From: Paenibacillus sp. FSL R7-0273
GTDB lineage: Bacteria > Bacillota > Bacilli > Paenibacillales > Paenibacillaceae
Length of the DNA: 64,000 nucleotides
Reading direction: 5' to 3'
Assembly: GCF_000758625.1 (NCBI RefSeq)
Contig: NZ_CP009283.1
Location: 1,313,501 to 1,377,500 of the forward strand
Part shown: positions 36,025 to 44,805 of the stretch, piece after piece
Layout: each line of letters begins with the position of its first letter
How positions within the stretch are numbered: the first letter of the stretch is position 1
Translations under genes and position numbers: made by a program
Notes under the pieces: generated by a model
What the model was told of the DNA's origin: nothing
Database searches by the model: none
Seen by the model: the letters and a program-made list of their open reading frames with translations, nothing else

Positions 36025-36056
36025 AAAAAAAGCCCGCGCCGCCAGGCGGGGGCTTT
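36025..36056 (-). terminator. Terminator of the beta-glucuronidase gene (leftward)
   Basis: AGCCCGCGCC and GGCGGGGGCT form a GC-rich stem with one mismatch around GCCA; the A run to its left becomes the U tract of the leftward transcript. Confidence 0.8.
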
Positions 36057-36073
36057 CAACCATCAACCAATCC

Positions 36074-37783
36074 TCAGTCAGTCCACGACTGATAAATCCG
36101 CCGCACCTCGCGGAACGACTGCTTGGGCTTGCGGTATTCGTTGACGAGGCCCTTGTTGTTGAAGCCGCGGGCCCGGTCGCGGAAGTTCCTGCTGCTGCTC
36201 TTCAGGTCGCCGCGGATGTCGGCGAACTGCCAGATGTAGGTGCCGCCGATCTTCGGATCAGCGCGGAAGATGTTCAGCGCTTCGGTCACGATATGCGCCT
36301 GATAGTCCTCGCTGAACAGCCGCGGCTCCCAGCCGGCGTCCCCGAACAGTCCGGCACCGCCGAACTCGGTCATCAGCACCGGCGTGTCGCCCGCTCCCAG
36401 CTGCTCCGCACGCTTATGGAACTGCTCCAGCATGCCCTTGAAGCCGCTGACCTCGCCTTCGTACCAGCCAAAATATTTGTTGATGCCGATCACATCAAAC
36501 AGCGGCAGCAGAATGTCCTCCAGCGGATGCATGGTCGCATAGGTGACAAGCCGTGAGGTATCGAGCTTCCGGACAAGTCCGATCAGTGCTTCTGTGAATG
36601 CATAGGCTTCCTGCGTGCGGGTATCAATCTCGTTGTGCACAGACCAGAACACCACGCTTGGATGATGATAATGCGTCCCGATCATCTCTTCAATCATGGT
36701 CAGGGCGCGGTCCCGGAACAGCGGCTCGCTGACGGTCTCATTCGGCAGGAAGCAGCCCCAGATCGGAATCTCGCTCCAGAATACAAGCCCGTTCTCATCG
36801 AGCAGGTCGAGCCAATAGGAGCTTTGCGGATAATGGGAGCCCCGGACAGTGTTGCAGCCCAGCTCCAGAATGATATCCAGCTCTTTGTGCATCAGCTTCG
36901 GCGGAAAAGCAAAGCCCCATTCCGGATGCTCCTCATGCCGGTTCACACCCTTCAGATAGACCGGGGCGCCGTTGATCAGAATCCGGTGGTCCTTGGTCTC
37001 AATCGTGCGGAAGCCGATCCGCTCAAGCTTGTCGTCATGCGCAGTCCGCAGCTGGAACGTATACAATTCCGGCTTGCCGACATTCCATAGACGCACGTCC
37101 TTCAGCCGCAGCTTGATTACATGGTTTAATACTTGACCAGCTTCAACCTGCACATCCTCCGCATGCAATTCCCGCCCGCCTTCACTGAGCACCAGCCTGG
37201 TCGCCAGCGCGTCCGTCAGCAAAGAGCGCAACTGCACCTGTACAGACACCTCAGCCTCTGCACCCTGCAGCTCATAATCAATCTTTAGCTGTTCAATATA
37301 GAGGTCCGGCAAAAACTGCAGCTCCACCGAGCGGATGATACCGCCGTAATGGAACCAGTCCACCTGCTCAGTCGGAATAGTGAAGCGGTCCAGCGTGCTG
37401 TCCGTGCGGATAATCAGCTCATGCTCTCCTGCGGCCAGAGACGGCACAAGGAACTCAAAAGGCGTAAAGCCGCCGTAGTGGTAGCCGAGATGCTGCCCGT
37501 CCAGATAAACATCGGAGTGGCCCTGCACAGCGTGGAAAATCAGCCGGACATGCTGCTCACTGCCCAGCACGATTTTTTTGCGGTACCAGCCTACGCCCTC
37601 ATATTCATACATTCCCAGCTCATTGTTCCAGCAGGAAGGGACGTAAAGGGTCTGCGGAGAATGTGGAAAACGCTCAAACCATTTCTCCTCAAGGCCTGCA
37701 TTTAAAGGATCCTTCACGAAATCCCAAGGCCCGTCCAGTAGCTCTGTTACGCGGATATTATGCTGACGAAAAGTTCTTAACAA
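36074..37783 (-). CDS. Glycoside hydrolase family 2 beta-glucuronidase
   Basis: The 569-aa protein starts at TTG, with GGGGAGG 9 bp upstream. GH2 domains appear in order: sugar-binding jelly roll (~10-170, VPSCWNNELGMYEYEGVGWYRK), Ig-like domain (~175-270), and TIM barrel with GVNRHEEHPEWG, acid/base Glu in SVHNEIDTR and nucleophile Glu in VLMTEFGGAG. Near the end, FNNKGLVNEYRKPK supplies the N-x-K motif that contacts the glucuronate carboxylate in bacterial GusA, so beta-glucuronidase is preferred over beta-galactosidase. There is no signal peptide. It is divergent from an AraC regulator that is its likely controller. Confidence 0.88.
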   Translation of the reverse strand: MLRTFRQHNIRVTELLDGPWDFVKDPLNAGLEEKWFERFPHSPQTLYVPSCWNNELGMYEYEGVGWYRKKIVLGSEQHVRLIFHAVQGHSDVYLDGQHLGYHYGGFTPFEFLVPSLAAGEHELIIRTDSTLDRFTIPTEQVDWFHYGGIIRSVELQFLPDLYIEQLKIDYELQGAEAEVSVQVQLRSLLTDALATRLVLSEGGRELHAEDVQVEAGQVLNHVIKLRLKDVRLWNVGKPELYTFQLRTAHDDKLERIGFRTIETKDHRILINGAPVYLKGVNRHEEHPEWGFAFPPKLMHKELDIILELGCNTVRGSHYPQSSYWLDLLDENGLVFWSEIPIWGCFLPNETVSEPLFRDRALTMIEEMIGTHYHHPSVVFWSVHNEIDTRTQEAYAFTEALIGLVRKLDTSRLVTYATMHPLEDILLPLFDVIGINKYFGWYEGEVSGFKGMLEQFHKRAEQLGAGDTPVLMTEFGGAGLFGDAGWEPRLFSEDYQAHIVTEALNIFRADPKIGGTYIWQFADIRGDLKSSSRNFRDRARGFNNKGLVNEYRKPKQSFREVRRIYQSWTD

Positions 37784-37935
37784 GTGTGTGCGCCTCCCCG
37801 TTATTGTGCGATGGCATTGTCTTTTACAGGCATCGTGTTAGTATGGATAGTATCATTTACCATTACGGCATTGAATAGAAAAAAACAATAAAGTCTTGTA
37901 TAAATCGCGCCTGCAGCAGCAAAGGGGAGACTGTC

Positions 37936-38778
37936 TTGGAAGTGAATGCCTATAACCTGAATGACCTGAGTGTACATATTCATTTTGTGCTGGATAAAGT
38001 GACTTTTCCGGGCTGGGAGGATATCCGCAACATGGTCAATGTCCATAGCCTGTACTGGATTCATGAGGGGGAGGGGATCTTCCGGACCAATGTGGAGCAT
38101 AAGGTGCAGGCAGGGATGCTGGCTTATCTGAAGCCCGGCCTCAAAATGTCCATGCGTTCAGAAATGGAAGCCCCGCTGCGCATCACGATGCTGCTGTTCG
38201 ATTGTGCGGAGCTTGGCTATGATGCGGTCTGGAGGAACGTCCGGCCCATAGAGACACTTCGGCTTCCTTTTCTGGGCCAGTATGGCCCCGGGCAGGCTGA
38301 GGAGATCGGCGCTATGTTCCGGGAGATTAACCAGGAGTGGCTGCCGGGGCAGACTGCCGGAACGGCCGTTTCCCGCGCCAAAACACAGATTCTGCTTCAT
38401 AAGCTGCACCAGATCGTCCGGGCGGACTGGAATCTGATGGAGTCGGGGGCTTTTGCCGCCTTTGAGCAGATTAAGAGCAAGCTTGAGAATGCCTACATGG
38501 ACCATCACCGGATCGAAAAAATGGCGGAGGAGTACGGCATTTCGGCCTCGTACCTGCGCAAGCTTTTCCTGAAATATACCGGCATGGGGCCGAAGGAATA
38601 TCATATGCACATCCAGAACCAGCAGGCGTGCCGCTACCTGACGTTTACGGATTATCCGGTGAGGGAAATTGCCAAGCTGTGCGGCTTTTACGAGGAATAC
38701 CATTTCAGCAAAATGTTCAAGCAGCTGAACGGCGTATCGCCGACAGCCTACCGGAGCAGCCAGCGGACCGGGGAGTAA
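37936..38778 (+). CDS. AraC family transcriptional regulator
   Basis: The 280-aa protein begins at TTG, 6 bp after AAAGGGGAG. An N-terminal cupin-like sensing domain (~15-110, SLYWIHEGEGIFRTN ... MLAYLKPG) is followed by two AraC helix-turn-helix motifs at ~190-275 (MAEEYGISASYLRKLFLKYTG and VREIAKLCGFYEEYHFSKMFKQ, GVSPTAYR). Such proteins activate sugar-use genes on binding a carbohydrate. The divergent beta-glucuronidase across a 152-bp gap is the probable target; the gap has short GGCATYGTG-like repeats that could be half-sites. Confidence 0.88.
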   Translation: MEVNAYNLNDLSVHIHFVLDKVTFPGWEDIRNMVNVHSLYWIHEGEGIFRTNVEHKVQAGMLAYLKPGLKMSMRSEMEAPLRITMLLFDCAELGYDAVWRNVRPIETLRLPFLGQYGPGQAEEIGAMFREINQEWLPGQTAGTAVSRAKTQILLHKLHQIVRADWNLMESGAFAAFEQIKSKLENAYMDHHRIEKMAEEYGISASYLRKLFLKYTGMGPKEYHMHIQNQQACRYLTFTDYPVREIAKLCGFYEEYHFSKMFKQLNGVSPTAYRSSQRTGE

Positions 38779-38789
38779 GCAGACAAGAG

Positions 38790-38833
38790 GAACCACAGGC
38801 GGAGGAAAATGCCGGGTCTGTGGTTCTTTTTTT
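38790..38833 (+). terminator. Terminator after the AraC gene
   Basis: GAACCACAG pairs with CTGTGGTTC, followed by seven T. Confidence 0.9.
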
Positions 38834-38877
38834 ACGGAAAAGATTATGCCATGATAGCTACAGGGGGCGAATAACGG

Positions 38878-40335
38878 ATGTTTAATGATTTCAGGCTCAT
38901 TGCCGGGCGGCCGGTGTATGTGCAGGTTAAGGATTATATGAAAAGCCTTATTCTGAGGGGTGCCCTCCAGGGGGAGCAGAAGCTGCCCTCTACCCGGGAA
39001 TTGAGCCTGCTGCTCAAGGTCAGCCGCAACTCCGTGATCTCAGCCTATATGGCGCTGGAGGATGACGGGTTCGCCTATACGGTGCAGGGACAGGGGAGTT
39101 ATGTCAGTAACGCTGCCCTCCCGGAAAATACAGCAGCGCCCGTCTGGAATGTGGACTGGAAAAGCCGCCTGAGCAGCAGGGCGCTGCTGGCCGAAGAGCT
39201 GGATATTATGAAACGCGGCATCCGCGCGGGGAAGGACACGATTTCTTTTACCAGTATCGCACCTGATGAAAGTCTGTTCGATCTGGATAATGTAAAACGC
39301 GCCTTTCTGGAGCGGATGTCTGTAGAAGGCAATGTGCTGCTGAACTATGGCTATGCTAAGGGGTATAAGCCTTTGATAGATTTTTTGAAGCAATATATGG
39401 AGCATAAGGGCGTAGACATGCGCGGCAAGGACCTGCTGATTACGAACGGGTTCACGGAGGGTTTTGATATTGTGCTGTCAGCGTTAGGCCAGCGGCACGG
39501 GAAGGTGCTCTGTGAGAATCCGACCCATCATACGGCGCTCAAAAACCTGCAGCTGAACGGCTTCGGCATCCGCGGGGTCGCCATGGAGCGTGACGGCATC
39601 CATCTGGGGGAGCTGAAGCAGGCGCTGGAGGACGGGATGTATGATTGTGCCTACCTCGTGCCGTCCTACCACAATCCCACCGGAATTGTCATGTCTCCCG
39701 AGAAAAGACTGCGCGTGATGAAGCTGATGGCCGACTACGCTGTGCCGGTGATTGAGGACGGGTTCAACGAGGAGCTGCGCTATTCCGGCTCGCATGTGGC
39801 TCCGCTGATCGCGGCGGCCGGGGGCGGCAACAGTGTGATTTATCTGGGGAGCTTTTCCAAGGTGCTGTTCCCCGGGCTTAGAGTAGGCTGGGTGCTGGCG
39901 GACCAGGAGCTGATCTATTATCTGGAAAGTGTCAAAAGAGCACGCAGCATCCACACCTCCACGCTCGACCAGTCCATACTGTATCAATATTTGCTCGGCG
40001 GGAATTTGGAGAAGTATCTCAAACGGGCCAGAACGGAATATAAGCGGAAATATGAGCTGACGATGGCGTGCTGTAAGGAGCTTTTGCCGGATTGCAAGGT
40101 GAGCGGGGACGGGGGATTGCATCTGTTCGTCACGTTTCCGGAGGGCTTCAGCACACGAGAGCTGCTGGCAGCGTGCCGGGAGCAGGGGGTTATTTTTACG
40201 GTGGGGGATATGTTCTTTACAGACGGAACAGGACAGAACACGCTGCGGCTGGGCTTTTCCAGGGTGGCGGATGACGATATACGCAGGGGAATCGGGATTA
40301 TCGGCAGGAAAGCACGGCAACTACTACTCGGATGA
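38878..40335 (+). CDS. MocR/GabR-type PLP-dependent transcriptional regulator, probable DdlR
   Basis: A 485-aa fusion of a GntR winged helix (residues ~10-78, PVYVQVKDYMKSLIL ... LPSTRELSLLLKVSRNSVISAY) with a class I aminotransferase domain (~110-480). The PLP lysine is in YLGSFSKVLFPGLRVGW, and the NPTG and DGFNEE motifs are intact, so the cofactor is probably bound. ddl begins 21 bp downstream. In Brevibacillus a MocR regulator called DdlR is reported to activate ddl; the operon position here makes an orthologous role likely (inference). Effector may be D-alanine or alanyl dipeptide. Confidence 0.85.
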   Translation: MFNDFRLIAGRPVYVQVKDYMKSLILRGALQGEQKLPSTRELSLLLKVSRNSVISAYMALEDDGFAYTVQGQGSYVSNAALPENTAAPVWNVDWKSRLSSRALLAEELDIMKRGIRAGKDTISFTSIAPDESLFDLDNVKRAFLERMSVEGNVLLNYGYAKGYKPLIDFLKQYMEHKGVDMRGKDLLITNGFTEGFDIVLSALGQRHGKVLCENPTHHTALKNLQLNGFGIRGVAMERDGIHLGELKQALEDGMYDCAYLVPSYHNPTGIVMSPEKRLRVMKLMADYAVPVIEDGFNEELRYSGSHVAPLIAAAGGGNSVIYLGSFSKVLFPGLRVGWVLADQELIYYLESVKRARSIHTSTLDQSILYQYLLGGNLEKYLKRARTEYKRKYELTMACCKELLPDCKVSGDGGLHLFVTFPEGFSTRELLAACREQGVIFTVGDMFFTDGTGQNTLRLGFSRVADDDIRRGIGIIGRKARQLLLG

Positions 40336-40356
40336 GATGAAAAGGGGAATGGGGAT

Positions 40357-41343
40357 ATGTTAAAAGTAGGCGTAATTATGGGCGGAGTGTCCTCTGAATA
40401 CGAAGTGTCGCTGAATACCGGTAAAGAGATGCTAAAACATCTGGACCGGAGCAAATATGAGGCGGTGCCGGTTGTAATTGAGGAGCGCGGACAGCTGATT
40501 GATGCGGTAAAAGGGCTGGATTTCGCGCTGCTGGCGCTCCATGGTGCCTACGGCGAGGACGGAACGGTCCAGGGAACGCTGGAAACGCTCGGTATCCCCT
40601 ACTCCGGGAGCGGTGTGCTGGCGAGCAGCCTGTGCATGGATAAGCATCTGTCCAAAACCATTCTCCGCAGCAAAGGCGTGCTGACCCCAAATTGGCTGTG
40701 CTGGGAGAGCATGGAGGACTATTCAGAGGAAGCTGTGGGACAGCTGGGCTACCCGGTTATGGTAAAGCCCAATTCCGGCGGCTCCAGCATCGGCATGTCC
40801 AAGGTGGATAACGCTGAGGGGCTGCGTGTGGCGGTGGAAAAAGCTTTTGCCGAGGATCGTGCGATCCTGATCGAGGCCTTCACCGAAGGGCAGGAGATTA
40901 CCTGCGCTATCCTTGGCGGGGAGCTGCTGCCGGTGATCGGCATCCAGTCGCTGGGTGCGGAATGGTTCGATTACAGCGCCAAATACGAGCAGGGCGGAGC
41001 GGATGAGCAGATTATCCAGCTGTCACTGGGTACACATGAACGGGTGCGGACGGCGGCGTTCGCCTGCTACAAGGCGCTGAAATGCTCTGTCTACGCCAGA
41101 GTGGATATGCTGCTGCAAAAGGGTGTGCCTTACGTGCTTGAGGTAAATACGCTGCCGGGCATGACCGAAACGAGCTTGCTTCCGCGCAGCGCTGCTGCTG
41201 CCGGGTATACGTTCAGCGGACTATTGGATGCGATTATTGAGGGCTCGCTGCGGGAGCGGGGCTATAATAAGGAAGCCGAGGCGGCCGGAGCACACGCGGC
41301 ACCGGAAGAAATAGGCATACGGGAGGTGACCAGTCATGTTTAA
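40357..41343 (+). CDS. ddl: D-alanine--D-alanine ligase
   Basis: The 328-aa ATP-grasp ligase joins two D-alanines for peptidoglycan. Landmarks: MGGVSSEYEVSLNTG, LHGAYGEDGTVQG, YPVMVKPNSGGSSIGMSKV, and EVNTLPGMTETSLLP with the metal-binding residues. The active-site loop WFDYSAKYEQGG keeps Tyr, which in the family goes with D-Ala rather than D-Lac as second substrate, so no vancomycin-type change is seen. The C-terminus has a ~25-residue Ala/Glu-rich tail. It overlaps the aminotransferase gene by 8 bp. Confidence 0.93.
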   Translation: MLKVGVIMGGVSSEYEVSLNTGKEMLKHLDRSKYEAVPVVIEERGQLIDAVKGLDFALLALHGAYGEDGTVQGTLETLGIPYSGSGVLASSLCMDKHLSKTILRSKGVLTPNWLCWESMEDYSEEAVGQLGYPVMVKPNSGGSSIGMSKVDNAEGLRVAVEKAFAEDRAILIEAFTEGQEITCAILGGELLPVIGIQSLGAEWFDYSAKYEQGGADEQIIQLSLGTHERVRTAAFACYKALKCSVYARVDMLLQKGVPYVLEVNTLPGMTETSLLPRSAAAAGYTFSGLLDAIIEGSLRERGYNKEAEAAGAHAAPEEIGIREVTSHV

Positions 41344-42523
41344 TGAGCCGGTGTTTGCGCACACGCAGGGGTGGATCGCCCCGCGTGTGCGGGAGATTGC
41401 GCCTTCGGGCATCCGCGCTTTTTTTGATCTTACAGCGGGTAACAACGATATTATTTCACTTGGCGTGGGGGAGCCAGACTTTAAGACGCCGGAGCATATC
41501 CGGGCTGCCTGTATCCGTGCGCTGGAGCGCGGCGAGACCACCTATACGCCGAACAGCGGGTTGCCCGAGCTGCGGGAGGAGATAGCGCAGTATCTGCGGA
41601 ACGGATTTGGGCTGCAGTATAATGCTGCTGACGAAGTGATCGTTACCGTAGGCAGCAGCGAAGCGCTGGACCTGGCGCTGCGTGCGTTCACTGCTCCAGG
41701 CGACGAAATTATTATCCCTTCGCCGAGCTATATCGCCTACTCGCCGATTGCCCATCTGAACGGCGGCACTCTGATCGAGGTGGAATCTACGGCTGAGCAG
41801 GGCTTTAAGCTGACGGCAGAAGCTCTTGAAAAGGTGATCACACCGCGCTCCAAGCTGCTTGTACTGAACTTCCCGAGCAATCCTACCGGGGCGGTGATGT
41901 CTTACGAAGACTGGCTGCCTATTGCTGAGCTGGTGAAGGAGCATAACCTGCTGGTCCTGTCCGATGAAATCTATGCCGAGCTGACCTATGACAGCAGGCA
42001 TGTCAGCATTGCCTCGATTCCCGGGATGCAGGAGCGGACGATTCTGATCAGCGGCTTCTCCAAGGCGTTCGCCATGACCGGCTGGCGTGTCGGCTACGCC
42101 TGCGGGAACCGCGAGCTGCTGGCTGCGATGCTGAAGATCCATCAGTACACCGCGATGTGCGCGCCGGTGCTGGGGCAGATCGCTGCCCTGGAATCGCTGC
42201 GCAGCGGGCTGGGGGACAAGGACCGGATGAAGGAGGTCTTCCGGCAGCGCAGAACGCTGTTCGTCGAGGGCCTGCGGACCATTGGCCTGGACTGCCGCGA
42301 GCCGGAAGGGGCGTTCTACGCCTTCCCGTCGATTGCCCGCACCGGAATGCGGTCGGAGGAATTTGCACTGCGGCTGCTGCAGGAAGCAGGAGTTGCCGCT
42401 GTTCCCGGGCATGTGTTCGGAAGCGGAGGCGAAGGGCATATCCGCTGCTCCTATGCAGCTTCCACAGCTAAGCTGACCGAGGCGCTGGAGCGGATGGAAG
42501 GCTTCATGAAGGTAAAAATGTAA
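41336..42523 (+). CDS. Class I aminotransferase, PatA-like
   Basis: A 395-aa fold-type I PLP aminotransferase with GVGEPDFKTPEHI, YTPNSGLPELREEI, NFPSNPTGAVM, SDEIYAEL and PLP lysine SGFSKAFAMTGWRVGY. It is closest in feel to PatA, which makes LL-diaminopimelate from acetylated precursors, and to MalY/AspC-like enzymes. The overlap with ddl puts it in a peptidoglycan-precursor operon, supporting a diaminopimelate or alanine role, but the substrate is not proven. The ATG lies 8 bp inside the ddl end. Confidence 0.82.
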   Translation: MFNEPVFAHTQGWIAPRVREIAPSGIRAFFDLTAGNNDIISLGVGEPDFKTPEHIRAACIRALERGETTYTPNSGLPELREEIAQYLRNGFGLQYNAADEVIVTVGSSEALDLALRAFTAPGDEIIIPSPSYIAYSPIAHLNGGTLIEVESTAEQGFKLTAEALEKVITPRSKLLVLNFPSNPTGAVMSYEDWLPIAELVKEHNLLVLSDEIYAELTYDSRHVSIASIPGMQERTILISGFSKAFAMTGWRVGYACGNRELLAAMLKIHQYTAMCAPVLGQIAALESLRSGLGDKDRMKEVFRQRRTLFVEGLRTIGLDCREPEGAFYAFPSIARTGMRSEEFALRLLQEAGVAAVPGHVFGSGGEGHIRCSYAASTAKLTEALERMEGFMKVKM

Positions 42524-42617
42524 TTGTAAGATCATGGCGTATCCCCTATAATCCTTGAAGAAGAAAAAGGGATATGGCAATGAGACGTTTGCTGATGCAT
42601 AACGGCGGCAGACGGGC

Positions 42618-42645
42618 GCTCCCTTCTTCGGATGGGGGCTTTTTT
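42618..42645 (+). terminator. Terminator of the mocR-ddl-aminotransferase operon
   Basis: GCTCCCTTC and GATGGGGGC form a stem (one mismatch, one G-U) around TTCG, followed by six T. Confidence 0.75.
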
Positions 42646-42799
42646 GCGTAAAACGGGCCGGACAAAAGTGCTGCAGGGCCGGGACTGCTATTCCAGAGGT
42701 GCTTGCGGATTCGCGGCTTCCTGCCTAAGTTGACGCTACCGGGGCTGCCATCTGAGTGCTTCCCTAACCGGCTTGGCTTATGAGTGTTCGGTTCAGTTG

Positions 42800-42983
42800 T
42801 AGCGGACACAGACGACCTTATTTGCTTGTTTTAGCCGTTTTGTCCAAGCTAACGGACTCCAGTGCGCTTATAACTCCCAAAACCCGTCTCGTTGGCTATT
42901 TTGTCAGCAAATAAAGTCTCCTGAGTCCGTTTAGCTCAGGGAATGGGTCGTTTGCTGATAGATAAGGGCTGCAGGGTCCGTTA
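42800..42983. repeat. Four-element intergenic cassette B (TAACGGAC family)
   Basis: Forward elements begin at 42800 (TAGCGGAC, diverged) and 42850 (TAACGGAC), 50 bp apart; inverted elements end at ~42933 and 42983, 50 bp apart. Length and spacing match cassettes A and C. It lies in the 663-bp gap before cobT, which otherwise holds the terminator, a GACAAAT short tandem (43094-43122) and a duplicated CGAGAGATAGA, with no gene. Confidence 0.75.
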
Positions 42984-43186
42984 GTTAGTAGGATGGGTTC
43001 ATTTGGTGGTGCAGCTGCGGGGCAAGTGTGAGGGAGCAGGCGGAGTAAGGTAACTGATGAACCAGGGGCTGCAGGTGAGAGTATACAATAAGCGACAAAT
43101 GACAGATGACAAATGACAAATGGCATGGCGGGCAGTGTGAGGCGAGAGATAGACGAGAGATAGATGATACATAGGAGGAATTAAGG

Positions 43187-44260
43187 ATGCATTCAGCAAT
43201 CGGGCAAGCAATCGGGCAAGTAATCAACAGAATCACACCGGCCGATCAGGAGGCGGTCCGGCGGGCGGAGCAGCGGCTGGACATTTTGACCAAGCCGCCG
43301 GGGAGCCTTGGGCGGCTGGAGGAGCTGGCGGTGCGGCTAGCGGGTATTTCCGGTACGGAGCAGCCGGCTTACGGTAAGCGTACGGTGGTTGTTATGGCCG
43401 CTGACCACGGTGTTTGCAGCGAAGGGGTTAGCGCTTTTCCGCAGGAGGTCACTGTTCAGATGGCCTACAATTTCCTCAGCGGCGGTGCCGGGGTGAATGT
43501 GCTGGCCCGCCAGGCCGGGGCAGAGGTGAAGCTGGTTGATATCGGCATAGCGGCGGATGTCAGCCATCCTGAGCTGATTGCCCGTAAAGTGCGCTATGGC
43601 AGCGGCAATATGGCGCAGGGTCCGGCGATGAGCCGCGAAGAAGCGCTGCAGGCTGTCCTGGCCGGGATCGGTGTGGCTCAGGAAGCGGTGCAGAGCGGAA
43701 CGGAGATTTTTATTACCGGCGAAATGGGCATCGGCAATACAACAGCCAGCGCAGCAGTGCTATGTGCGCTTGAAGGTATTCCGGCGGAGACGGCTGCCGG
43801 ACGGGGGACCGGCATTGACGATGAACGGCTGCGGCATAAGATCGCCGTTGTGGAGCGGGCGCTGGAGCTGAATGCGCCTGATCCGGAGGATGCTATTGAT
43901 GTGTTATCCAAGGTCGGCGGGCTTGAGATCGCCGGGCTGGCCGGGCTTATATTGGGCGCTGCGGCAGCCCGGGTTCCGGTGGTGCTGGACGGCTTTATTT
44001 CCGGAGCGGCGGCACTGGTTGCCAAAGCGCTTGCACCGGAGTCTATCCACTATATGGTTGCCTCCCATATTTCCGGTGAGCAGGGGCATAAGCTGATGCT
44101 GGAGCGGCTTGGACTGACAGCGCTGCTTGACCTTGGGCTGAGGCTGGGTGAGGGAACCGGCGGCGTGCTCTGCCTGCATCTGGTTGAAGCGGCCAGCCGG
44201 ATTATGCGCGAAATGGCTACCTTTGAAAGCGCAGGAGTCTCGGGAGCGGAGAGCCGATGA
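43187..44260 (+). CDS. cobT: Nicotinate-nucleotide--dimethylbenzimidazole phosphoribosyltransferase
   Basis: The 357-aa CobT makes alpha-ribazole phosphate from the lower-ligand base and NaMN. Landmarks: LTKPPGSLGRLEELA, MAADHGVCSEGVSAFPQEVT, GEMGIGNTTASAA, GRGTGIDD, LDGFISGAAAL and the catalytic Glu in LGLRLGEGTGG. AGGAGGAAT precedes ATG. It opens a tightly packed cobT-cobU-cobS block (4-bp overlaps). I could not confirm a cobalamin riboswitch upstream. Confidence 0.95.
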   Translation: MHSAIGQAIGQVINRITPADQEAVRRAEQRLDILTKPPGSLGRLEELAVRLAGISGTEQPAYGKRTVVVMAADHGVCSEGVSAFPQEVTVQMAYNFLSGGAGVNVLARQAGAEVKLVDIGIAADVSHPELIARKVRYGSGNMAQGPAMSREEALQAVLAGIGVAQEAVQSGTEIFITGEMGIGNTTASAAVLCALEGIPAETAAGRGTGIDDERLRHKIAVVERALELNAPDPEDAIDVLSKVGGLEIAGLAGLILGAAAARVPVVLDGFISGAAALVAKALAPESIHYMVASHISGEQGHKLMLERLGLTALLDLGLRLGEGTGGVLCLHLVEAASRIMREMATFESAGVSGAESR

Positions 44261-44805
44261 GCATTCTGGTTACAGGCGGTGCGCGCAGCGGCAAAAGCAG
44301 CTTCGCCGAGCGGCTGACTCTGTCTCTGGCGGAGCAGGCGGTCTATGTGGCGACAGGACAAGCCTTCGATGAAGAGATGAAGGCGCGGATTGCCCTGCAC
44401 CGCCGCCAGCGTGAAGAGAGCGGCGGACAATGGGAGACGGTAGAGGAGCCGCATGATCTGCCCGGAGTGCTTGGCCGCCTATCGGGAAGCAAGGCGGTGC
44501 TGGTGGACTGCCTGACCCTCTGGCTGTCCAATGTACTGCTGGCTGTTGAAGGCGAGCCCGACAGGCAGGAGCGGGTGGAGGAGGAGATTGCCCGGCTTGA
44601 GGAAAGCGTGTCATCCTTCCAAGGGACGCTGGTGCTTGTGACGAACGAAGTGGGTGACGGGATTGTACCGGAGTATGCGCTCGGACGGCTGTACCGGGAT
44701 CTGGCCGGCAGGATGAATGCAAGACTGGCGGCGCACTCCCGGCAGGTATTTCTGGTCACTGCCGGCATTCCGGTAGAGCTCAAAAGCCGGGAGTATAAGC
44801 TGTGA
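44257..44805 (+). CDS. cobU: Bifunctional adenosylcobinamide kinase / adenosylcobinamide-phosphate guanylyltransferase
   Basis: The 182-aa CobU has P-loop GGARSGKSSFAE at residues ~7-18, VYVATGQAFDEEM, the guanylylated-His region IALHRRQR, DCLTLWLSNVLL and VTNEVGDGIVPE. It phosphorylates cobinamide and attaches GMP to give AdoCbi-GDP. The ATG overlaps the cobT stop by 4 bp, and its stop overlaps the cobS GTG. Confidence 0.94.
   Translation: MSILVTGGARSGKSSFAERLTLSLAEQAVYVATGQAFDEEMKARIALHRRQREESGGQWETVEEPHDLPGVLGRLSGSKAVLVDCLTLWLSNVLLAVEGEPDRQERVEEEIARLEESVSSFQGTLVLVTNEVGDGIVPEYALGRLYRDLAGRMNARLAAHSRQVFLVTAGIPVELKSREYKL

Noticed and set aside
41456..42580. 374-codon minus-strand frame over the aminotransferase
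   Set aside because: Shadow frame; the plus strand has the complete PLP motifs and operon context.
42574..42651. 25-codon ORF MAMRRLLMHNGG... after the aminotransferase
   Set aside because: It runs through the operon terminator hairpin, and no similar frame or context supports a leader peptide.
43010..43085. Possible cobalamin riboswitch upstream of cobT
   Set aside because: GCAAGTGTGA and CCAGGGGCTGC faintly resemble conserved segments, but the GGTG-AATCC, GCCACTG and GGGAAGGC landmarks are missing. At most a decayed remnant; a covariance search would decide.
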